Assembly (NCBI RefSeq): GCF_002101395.1
Contig: NZ_CP019706.1
Location: 1,302,001 to 1,366,000 of the forward strand
Source of the DNA: Pantoea alhagi
GTDB taxonomy: Bacteria > Pseudomonadota > Gammaproteobacteria > Enterobacterales > Enterobacteriaceae
DNA: 64,000 bases
Reading direction: 5' to 3'
Position 1 is the stretch's first letter; the number at the start of each line of letters is the position of its first letter. The notes below the pieces were generated by a model. It saw only the letters and a program-made list of their open reading frames with translations, was not told the DNA's origin and did no database searches. Below, piece after piece: positions 1-7,363 of this stretch. Both the position numbers and the translations under genes were made by a program.

Positions 1-79
1 TCGCGGCCAGGGCCTTGCCGCTCAGTGCCAGCCCCAGCACAATGCTGAGAGCGGTATGACGAAACGTAAAGGAGGACAT
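1..79 (-). CDS. ugpB: ugpB 5' end (partial): periplasmic glycerol-3-phosphate-binding protein
   Basis: The frame begins at an ATG at 79 and leaves the window, so only 26 residues are visible: a basic start (MSSFTFRH), a hydrophobic core and an Ala-rich end (GKALAA), which together form a Sec signal peptide. AGGAAAA lies just upstream as ribosome site. In E. coli ugpB, the binding protein of the UgpBAEC glycerol-3-phosphate/glycerophosphodiester importer, follows livF on the same strand as here. Tandem PhoB-type boxes upstream fit a phosphate-starvation gene. The identification rests on synteny, signal peptide and Pho boxes; no mature sequence is visible. Confidence 0.7.
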   Translation of the reverse strand, partial: MSSFTFRHTALSIVLGLALSGKALAA

Positions 80-141
80 AGCGTTTTCCTGTGACATTGT
101 AGGTGTGCGTAACAACACGCTTTTTTAGTTCGCAACGTAAC

Positions 142-194
142 ATGACACGGAAAAATGACGGTGAGATAACCAGCAGATGACAGAAAGATGACGG
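142..194 (-). promoter_or_regulatory. Tandem Pho boxes upstream of ugpB
   Basis: Read on the minus strand, CCGTCAT (188-194) and CTGTCAT (177-183) are spaced exactly 11 bp, as in the PhoB consensus of two CTGTCAT direct repeats. A further CCGTCAT lies at 155-161, two 11-bp steps away, and a GTGTCAT at 142-148. The ugp operon of E. coli is a member of the Pho regulon. The match is seen directly; PhoB control is inferred. Confidence 0.7.
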
Positions 195-289
195 CGAGAT
201 TGCACTGGGCGGGCGGAGACGGGCGCTGAACGGCAAGGATTTTGCGGGACAGGCAGAGACGCAAGCGAGGCCGCAGGACGAGCGGGGAA

Positions 290-401
290 GCAAGCGGGAT
301 TCCGGCCTTACGTAAAGACGCAACTGCCGTCATCCATGACCGGCTCGACCCGCGCCTTCCATGGCGCGGGACGCTTTACTCCTGGCCGGAACCCCGCTTG
401 C
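290..401. repeat. 112-bp palindromic intergenic element, copy A
   Basis: Outer arms 290-307 and 384-401 are complementary at 17 of 18 positions. Inside is a core (311-381) that begins cgtaaagacgc, ends gacgctttactc, and contains a perfect hairpin with 8-bp arms CCCGCGCC (349-356) and GGCGCGGG (363-370). The same core recurs at 62127-62196. It occupies most of the 353-bp gap between ugpB and livF, where no gene is visible, and could act as a strong transcript-end structure for livF. Confidence 0.85.
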
Positions 402-432
402 CCTGGGCTTCGGCGTCGCCTGCGGTACGATA

Positions 433-1146
433 TCAGGCACCCAGGTAAGCGCTGCGTACCGCCTCGTTAGCCAGCAGCGCATCGCCGCTGTCTTCCAGCA
501 CCACGTGACCGTTCTCCAGTACGTAGCCGCGATCGGCCAGCTTTAACGCCTGATTGGCGTTTTGCTCCACCAGGAAAATAGTCATGCCCTCCTGGCGCAG
601 TTGCTCAATGGTATCGAAGATCTGTTGAATGATAATCGGCGCCAGCCCCAGCGAAGGCTCATCCAGCAGCAGCAGTCGCGGCTGGCTCATCAGCGCACGG
701 CCAATCGCCAGCATTTGCTGTTCGCCACCCGACATGGTGCCCGCGCGCTGAATACGCCGCTCATGCAGACGCGGAAACAGCGCGTAAACCTGCGCAATTC
801 GCTGCTGGTATTGCTGGCGGCTGGCGAAGAAGCCGCCCATCGCCAGGTTCTCCTCCACCGTCATCCGCGAGAACACCCGGCGTCCTTCCGGCACGATAGC
901 AATCGCCTCACGCATAATGCGTGCCGTTTGCCAGTCGGTGATCGCTTTACCATCAAAGGTAATGGTGCCTTCAGACGCGCGCGGCTCGCCGCACAGGGTG
1001 CCCAGCAGGGTAGTTTTTCCCGCTCCGTTCGCGCCAATCAGCGTGACAATTTCGCCCTGGTTAATCTCCAGACTAACCTGATGCAGTGCCTGAATTTTGC
1101 CGTAATGCGCGCTGACCTTGCTAAGCGTTAACATCGGATTCGCCAT
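433..1146 (-). CDS. livF: LivF, branched-chain amino acid ABC transporter ATPase
   Basis: One of the two ATPases of the high-affinity leucine/isoleucine/valine importer (LIV-I/LS system) on the cytoplasmic face. The 237-residue protein matches E. coli LivF closely: Walker A GANGAGKTT near residue 38, signature MSGGEQQ, Walker B LLLLDEPSLG, then the H-loop region FLVEQN. The ATG at 1146 is preferred over an in-frame GTG at 1158 because it aligns with E. coli MEKVML and has AGGTGAGG upstream. It starts 1 bp after the livG stop, so it is the last gene of livKHMGF. Confidence 0.97.
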   Translation of the reverse strand: MANPMLTLSKVSAHYGKIQALHQVSLEINQGEIVTLIGANGAGKTTLLGTLCGEPRASEGTITFDGKAITDWQTARIMREAIAIVPEGRRVFSRMTVEENLAMGGFFASRQQYQQRIAQVYALFPRLHERRIQRAGTMSGGEQQMLAIGRALMSQPRLLLLDEPSLGLAPIIIQQIFDTIEQLRQEGMTIFLVEQNANQALKLADRGYVLENGHVVLEDSGDALLANEAVRSAYLGA

Positions 1147-1147
1147 T

Positions 1148-1915
1148 TTATGCCTCACCTAAATATGCGCGGATCACGTCCGGATTATTACGGATCTCTT
1201 CCGGCGTGCCGTTTGCCAGCGGCGTTCCCTGGTTAACCACATAGATGCGATCGGAAATACCCATTACCAGCTTCATATCATGCTCAATAAGCAGCACCGT
1301 GACCTTATGCTCGCTGCGCAGCTCCGCAATCAGCTCATCCAGCTCATGGGTCTCTTTCGGGTTCAGGCCCGCCGCAGGCTCATCCAGCATCAGAATTTCC
1401 GGACGCGTTACCATACAACGGGCAATTTCCAGCCGACGCTGCTGACCGTAAGCCAGATTGCCCGCCTGCCGGTTAGCCATCTCCAGCAGCCCAACGCGCT
1501 GTAGCCAGTTGGCAGCCTGATCCAGCGCCTCGTTTTCGCTACGCCGGAAAGCAGGCGTTTTCAACAGGCCAGCAAACAGGCCGCTTTTCAGATGCTGATG
1601 CTGCGCCACCAGCAGGTTTTCAATCACTGTCATTTCGCGAAACAGGCGGACATGCTGGAAGGTACGCACGATGCCCATGCGTGCAATCTGCTGGCCCGGC
1701 AACCCGGCCAGCTGGCGATCGCCTAAGCGAATCGATCCGCCGGTCGGCTTATAAAAACCGGTCAGGCAGTTAAACACCGTGGTTTTGCCCGCCCCGTTCG
1801 GGCCAATCAGCGACACGATCTCTTGTGGATGCAGCTCCAGCGCCACGTTATTGACCGCCAGCAGGCCGCCAAAGCGCATCATCAGGCCTTCCACCGTTAA
1901 TAAAGGCTGACTCAT
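1148..1915 (-). CDS. livG: LivG, branched-chain amino acid ABC transporter ATPase
   Basis: Second ATPase of the Liv transporter, pairing with LivF under the LivHM permeases. The protein is 255 residues, the E. coli length, starting MSQPLLTV; Walker A GPNGAGKTT starts at residue 38, the signature is AYGQQRR and Walker B is ILMLDEPAAG. The C-terminal PEEIRNNPDVIRAYLGEA is typical of this ATPase family. Its ATG at 1915 overlaps the livM stop as ATGA, indicating translational coupling. Longer in-frame starts upstream fall inside livM and were rejected. Confidence 0.97.
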   Translation of the reverse strand: MSQPLLTVEGLMMRFGGLLAVNNVALELHPQEIVSLIGPNGAGKTTVFNCLTGFYKPTGGSIRLGDRQLAGLPGQQIARMGIVRTFQHVRLFREMTVIENLLVAQHQHLKSGLFAGLLKTPAFRRSENEALDQAANWLQRVGLLEMANRQAGNLAYGQQRRLEIARCMVTRPEILMLDEPAAGLNPKETHELDELIAELRSEHKVTVLLIEHDMKLVMGISDRIYVVNQGTPLANGTPEEIRNNPDVIRAYLGEA

Positions 1916-3186
1916 GCCTGCTCTCCTTGTTGATCGCGCTTCAGCTTCAGATGCGGACGCTGCATCGGTAATAATCCCTGCGGACGCCAAATCATCATCA
2001 GCACCATCAGCGCGCCCAGCACTAACATGCTGTATTCATTCAGGTCACGCATCAGCTCACGCGAAACCACCAGCAGGATCGCCGCCAGAATCACCGCAAA
2101 CTGCGAGCCCATGCCGCCCAACACCACAATCGCCAGCACAAAGGCCGATTCGGCAAAGGTAAAGGATTCCGGGCTGATAAAGCCCTGACGAGCGGCAAAC
2201 AGGCTGCCGGCAAAACCAGCAAACGCGGCGCTGATAGTGAAAGCGGTGAGCTTGATGCGCGTTGGGCTGAGGCCCAAAGAGCGACAGGCGATTTCATCTT
2301 CACGCAGCGCTTCCCAGGCGCGGCCCAGCGGCATGCGCAGTAAACGGTTGATAACAAACAGCGTCAGCACCACCAGCAACAGCGCTACCAGATAGAGGAA
2401 GATAATGCGGTCGCTGGGATCATATTTCAGGTTGAAGAAGTGGTGAAACGTATCCCAGCCGCCGTCACGCGGGCTGCGGTTAAACTCCAGGCCAAAAAAG
2501 GTGGGCTTCGGGATCTGGCTGATACCGTTCGGACCGCCGGTAATAGCGGTGTTGTTCAACAGCAGAATACGGACAATCTCGCCGAACCCGAGCGTAACGA
2601 TTGCCAGATAATCGCCGCGCAGGCGCAGCACCGGAAAGCCCAGCAGCAGGCCAAACAGCGCGGAAACCAGCCCCGCCAGCGGCAAACATTGCCAAAAGCC
2701 CAGCCCGTAATAGTGGTTAAGCAAGGCAAAGGTATAAGCACCGATGGCGTAAAATCCGCCATAGCCCAGCACCAGCAGGCCGGAAAGCCCTACCACTACG
2801 TTCAGTCCCAGCCCAAGCATGACGTAAATCAGCGTCAGCGTGGCAATGTCCACCGTGCCGCGTGAGACGATAAATGGCCAGATAACCGCCGCCGCGATAA
2901 GCAGCAGCGCCAGCAGCTTCTGCTTTGGCGTACTGCCGTCAAAGCTCGGCAGCACAAAACCGCTATGGCCGCTGCGTTTCAGGCGACGTCCCACCAGCGG
3001 ACGCAGCAGCTGGAAAACAAACACCACGGCGCAGCCGATGGCGATCCAGTTCCAGCGCACGCTGCCCGCATTGTTGACCACCAGCCGCGTACCGTCGAGA
3101 TTAAGACGCATGCCCATAAAGAATGCGGCAAGAATCAACAGCATCAGCGCCGAAATAACGGCATTAAAAAAGTGAGCGGGCTTCAT
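1912..3186 (-). CDS. livM: LivM, branched-chain amino acid ABC permease
   Basis: Inner-membrane permease subunit forming the translocation path with LivH. The 424-residue protein matches E. coli LivM (425) along its length, including the long N-terminal extension with an extra membrane segment and the conserved VVVGLSGLLVLGYGGFYAIG and LREDEIACRSLG stretches, the latter being the ATPase-contacting loop. Start and stop overlap livH (3183-3186) and livG by 4 bp, a tightly coupled operon. No oddities seen. Confidence 0.97.
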   Translation of the reverse strand: MKPAHFFNAVISALMLLILAAFFMGMRLNLDGTRLVVNNAGSVRWNWIAIGCAVVFVFQLLRPLVGRRLKRSGHSGFVLPSFDGSTPKQKLLALLLIAAAVIWPFIVSRGTVDIATLTLIYVMLGLGLNVVVGLSGLLVLGYGGFYAIGAYTFALLNHYYGLGFWQCLPLAGLVSALFGLLLGFPVLRLRGDYLAIVTLGFGEIVRILLLNNTAITGGPNGISQIPKPTFFGLEFNRSPRDGGWDTFHHFFNLKYDPSDRIIFLYLVALLLVVLTLFVINRLLRMPLGRAWEALREDEIACRSLGLSPTRIKLTAFTISAAFAGFAGSLFAARQGFISPESFTFAESAFVLAIVVLGGMGSQFAVILAAILLVVSRELMRDLNEYSMLVLGALMVLMMIWRPQGLLPMQRPHLKLKRDQQGEQA

Positions 3187-4109
3187 ACTTTTTCTACCTC
3201 CGGACGACCCAGGATCCCCGTCGGCATCACCAGCAGCACCACAATCAGCAGCGCAAAAGAGACCACATCTTTATATTCAGTGCTGAGGTAGGCGGAGGTC
3301 AGCGCCTCGGCGATGCCTAACACCAGGCCGCCCAGCATCGCGCCGGGAATACTGCCGATGCCGCCCAGTACCGCAGCGGTAAAGGCCTTCATGCCCGCCA
3401 TAAAGCCGATATAAGGGTTAATGACGCCATAAAACTGCCCCAGCAGCACGCCTGCAACCGCCGCCATCGCCGCGCCGATCACAAAGGTCAGGGAAATCAC
3501 CCGGTCGGTGTTGATCCCCAGCAAACTGGCCATTTTTAGATCTTCCGCGCAGGCGCGACAGGCGCGACCCATGCGTGAATAGCGGATAAACAGCGTCAAC
3601 GCCAGCATGGCGAGGAAGGTTACCAGCCAGATAATCACCTGCATGGTGCTGATGGTAGCGGCAAACCCATTGCTCTCGCCCAGCGTTATTTGCCCGCTGA
3701 CCAGGCCCGGCAAGGCGAGATCGCGCGAGCCCTGCGTCAGGCTGACATAGTTTTGCAGGAAGATAGACATACCGATGGCAGAGATCAGTGCAATCAGGCG
3801 TTTCGAGGAGCGCACCGGCCTGTAGGCGACGCGCTCGATGCTCCAGCCATAAGCGCTGGCGATCACGATTGCCGCCAGGAAACCGGCACCAATCAATACC
3901 CAACCGACATCGATGCCAGCCATCATCAGGGCGGCAATCACAATAAACGAGACATAGCTGCCGATCATATACACTTCGCCATGCGCGAAGTTGATCATGC
4001 CGATAATGCCGTACACCATGGTATAGCCAATGGCGATCAGCGCGTAGGTGCTGCCTAAGGTCACGCCATTAAGCAACTGCTGAAGAAAATAGAGAAACTG
4101 CTCGGACAT
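3183..4109 (-). CDS. livH: LivH, branched-chain amino acid ABC permease
   Basis: Inner-membrane permease partner of LivM. It has 308 residues, equal to E. coli LivH, with about eight hydrophobic segments, the family motif MINFAHGEVYMIG near residue 38 and the loop RACAEDLKMASLLGI that contacts the ATPases. The ATG at 4109 has GGGG-type purines upstream (gttggggtttatctt). It is separated from livK by 128 bp that hold a G/C-rich hairpin, so livHMGF may be expressed at a lower level than livK, as in E. coli. Confidence 0.97.
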   Translation of the reverse strand: MSEQFLYFLQQLLNGVTLGSTYALIAIGYTMVYGIIGMINFAHGEVYMIGSYVSFIVIAALMMAGIDVGWVLIGAGFLAAIVIASAYGWSIERVAYRPVRSSKRLIALISAIGMSIFLQNYVSLTQGSRDLALPGLVSGQITLGESNGFAATISTMQVIIWLVTFLAMLALTLFIRYSRMGRACRACAEDLKMASLLGINTDRVISLTFVIGAAMAAVAGVLLGQFYGVINPYIGFMAGMKAFTAAVLGGIGSIPGAMLGGLVLGIAEALTSAYLSTEYKDVVSFALLIVVLLVMPTGILGRPEVEKV

Positions 4110-4186
4110 AAGATAAACCCCAACAAAACTGCGCAGATCACTCCCGCAGCGAAAAAACGTCCGTCTTCACAAAGTGCAGGATAGAA

Positions 4187-4212
4187 CCGGGGTTAGGCAC
4201 GCCTGACCCCGG
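4187..4212 (-). other. Hairpin in the livK-livH intergenic region
   Basis: Arms ccggggttag and ctgaccccgg can pair (one G-U pair) around a short gcacgc loop. No T-run follows on the minus strand, so it is not a classic terminator. It could stabilise the livK 3' end or partially attenuate transcription into livHMGF. The structure is seen; the role is inferred. Confidence 0.55.
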
Positions 4213-4237
4213 ACTGCCCGCTCTTACAGAGTACGCT

Positions 4238-5353
4238 TTATTTCACGGCAGTTGAGGTGCCGTCGGCGTGCCATTTGAATACGCCAAATTCAAACCCTTT
4301 CAGGTCACCTTTCTGATCCCAGCTCAGGTTGCCCATAACGGTCGGCACCGGCTGGCCCTCTTTCAGGTTTTTAGCGATATCCGCAGGCTCTTCGCTTTTG
4401 CTACGTTCTATACCGGCAACCAGCGACTGCAGCGCCGCGTAGGTTGTCCAGACGAACGGACCGGTAGCGTCCAGCTTTTTAGCTTTAATCGCGTTAACAA
4501 TCGGCTGGTTTGCCTCTACCTGGTCATAGCGTTTCGGCAGGGTAACCAGCATCCCTTCGGACGCTGCGCCAGCGATATTAGAGAGAGAGGCGTTGCCGAC
4601 CCCTTCCGGTCCCATGAACTGCGTTTTCAGACCAGCTGCACGTGCCTGACGCAGGATCTGGCCCATTTCCGGGTAGTAACCGCCAAAGTAAACGAAATCG
4701 ATATTTTCTTTTTTCAGGCGCGCAATCAGCGTAGAGAAATCTTTATCGCCTGCGGTGATCCCTTCAAACATCGCAATCGGCGCATTGGCTTTTTTCAGGC
4801 TCTCCTGTACCGAGCGCGCCAGCCCTTCGCCGTACTGCTGTTTGTCATGCACAATGGCAATGCGCTGGGGTTTAAGCGTGTCGAGAATATACTTGGCGGC
4901 AGTCGGTCCCTGATCGGAATCCAGACCGGTGGTGCGCATAATCAGCTGATAGCCACGGGAAGTCAGATCGGCTGCGGTGGCGGCAGGCGTAATCATCAGG
5001 ACGCCTTCATCTTCATAGATATCGGAAGCGGGCTGCGTGGAAGAAGAGCAAAGATGACCAATGACATAACGGATGCCTTCGTTGATCACTTTGTTAGCAA
5101 CCGCGACCGCCTGCTTGGGATCGCAGGCGTCATCATATTTCACCGCCACCAGCTTATTACCATTTATGCCACCTTTGGCGTTGATGTCGGCAATCGCCTG
5201 GGTAGCACCGGTAAATTGCATATCGCCGTACTGTGCGACCGGGCCGGACATCGCACCAACGATCGCGACTTTGATATCTTCCGCCAGCGCAGCCTGACTC
5301 ATAGCCAGCGCCATACATCCTGCCAGCATTATGCGACCTTTACTTATTTTCAT
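4238..5353 (-). CDS. livK: LivK-type branched-chain amino acid binding protein
   Basis: Periplasmic substrate-binding subunit of the Liv importer. From the ATG at 5353 the precursor is 371 residues with a 24-residue signal peptide (MKISKGRIMLAGCMALAMSQ... cleaved after ALA before EDIKVA). The mature part matches E. coli LivK/LivJ: DDACDPKQAVAVANK, GHLCSSSTQPASDIYEDEG with its disulfide Cys, and MGPEGVGNASLSNIAG. A further-upstream in-frame start lies in the untranslated leader and was rejected. E. coli has two binding proteins (LivJ, LivK); only this one lies here. Whether it is leucine-specific or general LIV-binding cannot be told. Confidence 0.95.
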   Translation of the reverse strand: MKISKGRIMLAGCMALAMSQAALAEDIKVAIVGAMSGPVAQYGDMQFTGATQAIADINAKGGINGNKLVAVKYDDACDPKQAVAVANKVINEGIRYVIGHLCSSSTQPASDIYEDEGVLMITPAATAADLTSRGYQLIMRTTGLDSDQGPTAAKYILDTLKPQRIAIVHDKQQYGEGLARSVQESLKKANAPIAMFEGITAGDKDFSTLIARLKKENIDFVYFGGYYPEMGQILRQARAAGLKTQFMGPEGVGNASLSNIAGAASEGMLVTLPKRYDQVEANQPIVNAIKAKKLDATGPFVWTTYAALQSLVAGIERSKSEEPADIAKNLKEGQPVPTVMGNLSWDQKGDLKGFEFGVFKWHADGTSTAVK

Positions 5354-5410
5354 CCTGACTTCCCCATCTGTTGTGACTGTTGTGATGTGCGTTATGGTTA
5401 TTTTTGGCGG

Positions 5411-5439
5411 GTTATAGAGCAAAACTTGTTTAATGTTAA
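5411..5439 (-). promoter_or_regulatory. Probable sigma-70 promoter of livK
   Basis: On the minus strand TTAACA (5434-5439) and TATAAC (5411-5416) are separated by exactly 17 bp, close to consensus. The predicted transcript starts about 50 bases before the livK ATG. The remainder of the 403-bp gap (5354-5756) holds the panZ promoter side, including TACAAT at 5722-5727, and a small perfect hairpin CCCGGA-ata-TCCGGG at 5640-5654; no gene is visible. Confidence 0.65.
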
Positions 5440-5756
5440 CGAGTTAGGAATACACTCACGCCATTTTTATAAATAAGGCTTTATTTTTCAGTCCATTAAA
5501 CAGGAATTTTATTCTGTAAATCAACTGAGATAATCAAAATATCGCCTTTGCTACAGGACAATCATCTGGCAGTTATGGTGGCATTTTAGCCGTTCGCCCA
5601 GCGCATTATGCTGGCACTGTCGCTGGTATTAAGTGTTTACCCGGAATATCCGGGCGGCAACAAACAGATTGCTTTGTTTTCGTACAGAAAAAGTTACACG
5701 TCATTTTTTGAACATTTTCGCTACAATATGCCTTTTAACCAGGGGCCGGTTATTTT

Positions 5757-6152
5757 ATGAAATTGACAATTATTCGCCTGCAACATCTGGGCGCGCAGGA
5801 TCGTATCGATCTCGGCAAGATTTGGCCTGGCGTTGACTGTGATGCGCTGGAAAAAAAGCTAAACGAAAATCATCGGCTCTACGCCGCGCGTTTTAATGAG
5901 CGGTTGCTGGCAGCGGTGGAGTTAAACATTCGCGGTACGCAGGGCGAGCTGTCAAAGCTGGAAGTCAGGGAGGTGACCCGTCGTCGTGGCGTTGGCCACT
6001 ATTTGATCGAGGAAGTGATAGCGCAGAATCCGTCGCTGACGCACTGGTGGATTGCTGATGACGGCAAGGCCGATCAGCAGGTTATTGCTGCCTTTATGCA
6101 GGCCTGCGGCTTTCGTACTCAGGCTGACGGCTGGGTATATAACGTTGAGTAA
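5757..6152 (+). CDS. panZ: PanZ, PanD maturation factor
   Basis: Acetyl-CoA-binding GNAT-fold protein that triggers self-cleavage of aspartate decarboxylase zymogen PanD and feeds back on pantothenate synthesis. The 131-residue product matches E. coli PanZ (127) at the start (MKLTIIRL, DRIDLGKIWPG), at YAARFNERLLAAVEL and at the acetyl-CoA loop REVTRRRGVGHYLIEEV. A purine tract AGGGG lies about 11 bases before the ATG. It sits between livK and rpoH as in E. coli, facing away from livK and convergent with rpoH. Confidence 0.95.
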   Translation: MKLTIIRLQHLGAQDRIDLGKIWPGVDCDALEKKLNENHRLYAARFNERLLAAVELNIRGTQGELSKLEVREVTRRRGVGHYLIEEVIAQNPSLTHWWIADDGKADQQVIAAFMQACGFRTQADGWVYNVE

Positions 6153-6200
6153 AGCCGTGCTTTTTGCTGAAGGCGGTTAATACCACCGAAAAATACCCAT

Positions 6201-6227
6201 AAAAAAGGGCGGCCTGTTAAGCCGCCC
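6201..6227 (-). terminator. Rho-independent terminator of rpoH
   Basis: On the minus strand GGGCGGC (6221-6227) pairs with GCCGCCC (6207-6213) around a 7-base loop and is followed by a run of six T (6201-6206). It lies 17 bp after the rpoH stop and also separates rpoH from convergent panZ. Confidence 0.9.
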
Positions 6228-6243
6228 TGACCGCAACAGAGCA

Positions 6244-7101
6244 TTACGCTTCTATTGCCATCCGCAATTTCTTCATTGCGTTTTTCTCAAGCTGACGCAC
6301 GCGCTCCGCCGAAACGCCATATTGATCGGCCAGCTCCTGCAGCGTGGTTTTATTGTCATCATCCAGCCAACGTGCACGAATAATATGCTGGCTGCGCTCG
6401 TCCAGTCCCTGTAGCGCGTCGCTCAGTTTATCAGCCGCATGGTGTTCCCAGTTATCTTCCTCAATGCCGTCGGCAAAGTCAGATGTTTTATCCTGGAGAT
6501 AAAGCACCGGGGCCATGCTTTTGCCTTCGCCTGACTCATCTTCAGAAGTCAGATCGAAAGTCATATCCTGAGCGGCCATGCGCGATTCCATCTCACGCAC
6601 GTCTTTACTGCTCACGCCCAGCTCACGCGCCACCATTTCCACTTCATCCTGATTAAACCAGCCCAGACGCTGCTTGGTTTTACGCAGGTTAAAGAACAGT
6701 TTGCGCTGTGCCTTGGTGGTCGCGACCTTCACGATGCGCCAGTTACGCAGCACATATTCGTGAATTTCCGCTTTGATCCAGTGAACAGCAAACGAGACCA
6801 GGCGAACCCCAACTTCAGGATTAAAGCGACGTACCGCTTTCATCAGGCCGATATTGCCTTCCTGAATCAGATCCGCCTGCGGCAGGCCGTAGCCCGCGTA
6901 GTTACGAGCGATATGAACAACAAAGCGGAGGTGAGACAGGATCAGCGTTTTAGCCGCATCCAGATCGCCCTGGTAATGCAGCCGTTCAGCCAGCGCTTTT
7001 TCCTCTTCTGCCGTTAGCATCGGCCAGGTGTTGGCAGCCCGAATATAAGATTCCAGGTTACCAAGAGGAGCAATAGCTAAAGTGTGCATTTCTTTGGTCA
7101 T
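6244..7101 (-). CDS. rpoH: RpoH, heat shock sigma factor sigma-32
   Basis: Sigma-70-family factor that directs RNA polymerase to heat shock promoters. The 285-residue protein is nearly colinear with E. coli RpoH: region 2 (HLRFVVHIARNYAGYG, DLIQEGNIGLMKAVRRF), the RpoH box QRKLFFNLR at 132-140 that is diagnostic for sigma-32, and region 4 helix-turn-helix near the end (LQELADQYGVSAERVRQLE). GAGGG precedes the ATG. Expression of the family is controlled by mRNA structure over the start region, by DnaK/FtsH-mediated decay, and by several promoters, two of which can be recognised upstream here. Confidence 0.98.
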   Translation of the reverse strand: MTKEMHTLAIAPLGNLESYIRAANTWPMLTAEEEKALAERLHYQGDLDAAKTLILSHLRFVVHIARNYAGYGLPQADLIQEGNIGLMKAVRRFNPEVGVRLVSFAVHWIKAEIHEYVLRNWRIVKVATTKAQRKLFFNLRKTKQRLGWFNQDEVEMVARELGVSSKDVREMESRMAAQDMTFDLTSEDESGEGKSMAPVLYLQDKTSDFADGIEEDNWEHHAADKLSDALQGLDERSQHIIRARWLDDDNKTTLQELADQYGVSAERVRQLEKNAMKKLRMAIEA

Positions 7102-7207
7102 TCAAACCCTCACATGATTATTAAAATTGCCGCACGATTCCCTTTTGCGCGATTCACCAGGTTACAGGAATCAGCAAGGAAACCCCAAAGCAATCTGTGC
7201 TGCCTCA

Positions 7208-7236
7208 TTAGATAATGAAGTTATCCACAAGTTCAA
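7208..7236 (-). promoter_or_regulatory. Sigma-E type rpoH promoter (P3-like) with overlapping DnaA box
   Basis: On the minus strand GAACTT (7229-7234) and TCTAA (7208-7212) are separated by 16 bp, matching the sigma-E pattern GGAACTT-N16-TCTGA. The stretch TTGAACTTGTGGATAA resembles E. coli rpoH P3. A perfect DnaA box TTATCCACA lies at 7221-7229 on the plus strand, as in the E. coli promoter region where DnaA modulates rpoH. The motifs are seen; function is inferred from conservation. Confidence 0.8.
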
Positions 7237-7346
7237 TTTACAACGTGAATATTTTACACACAAGATACGGACGATATGATTGTGACAGACAGGGAGAAAT
7301 CCGAGCGGATTTCCTCTGCAGCACAAACGTCATGCAGCAGAGGAAG

Positions 7347-7352
7347 ATTATA
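7347..7352 (-). promoter_or_regulatory. Consensus -10 (TATAAT), candidate rpoH P1
   Basis: A perfect TATAAT on the minus strand just beyond the ftsX stop, about 245 bases before the rpoH ATG, in the position of the vegetative P1 promoter of E. coli rpoH. No good -35 is visible (ACGCCA at 17 bp). A hairpin with 9-bp arms TTCCTCTGC/GCAGAGGAA (7311-7319/7337-7345) follows directly in the predicted leader. Confidence 0.5.
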
Positions 7353-7363
7353 CCAAAAAATCG

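Noticed and set aside
4268..5476. 402-codon plus-strand frame
   Set aside because: Antisense to livK over its full length; livK matches its family end to end, so this frame is a by-product of codon bias.
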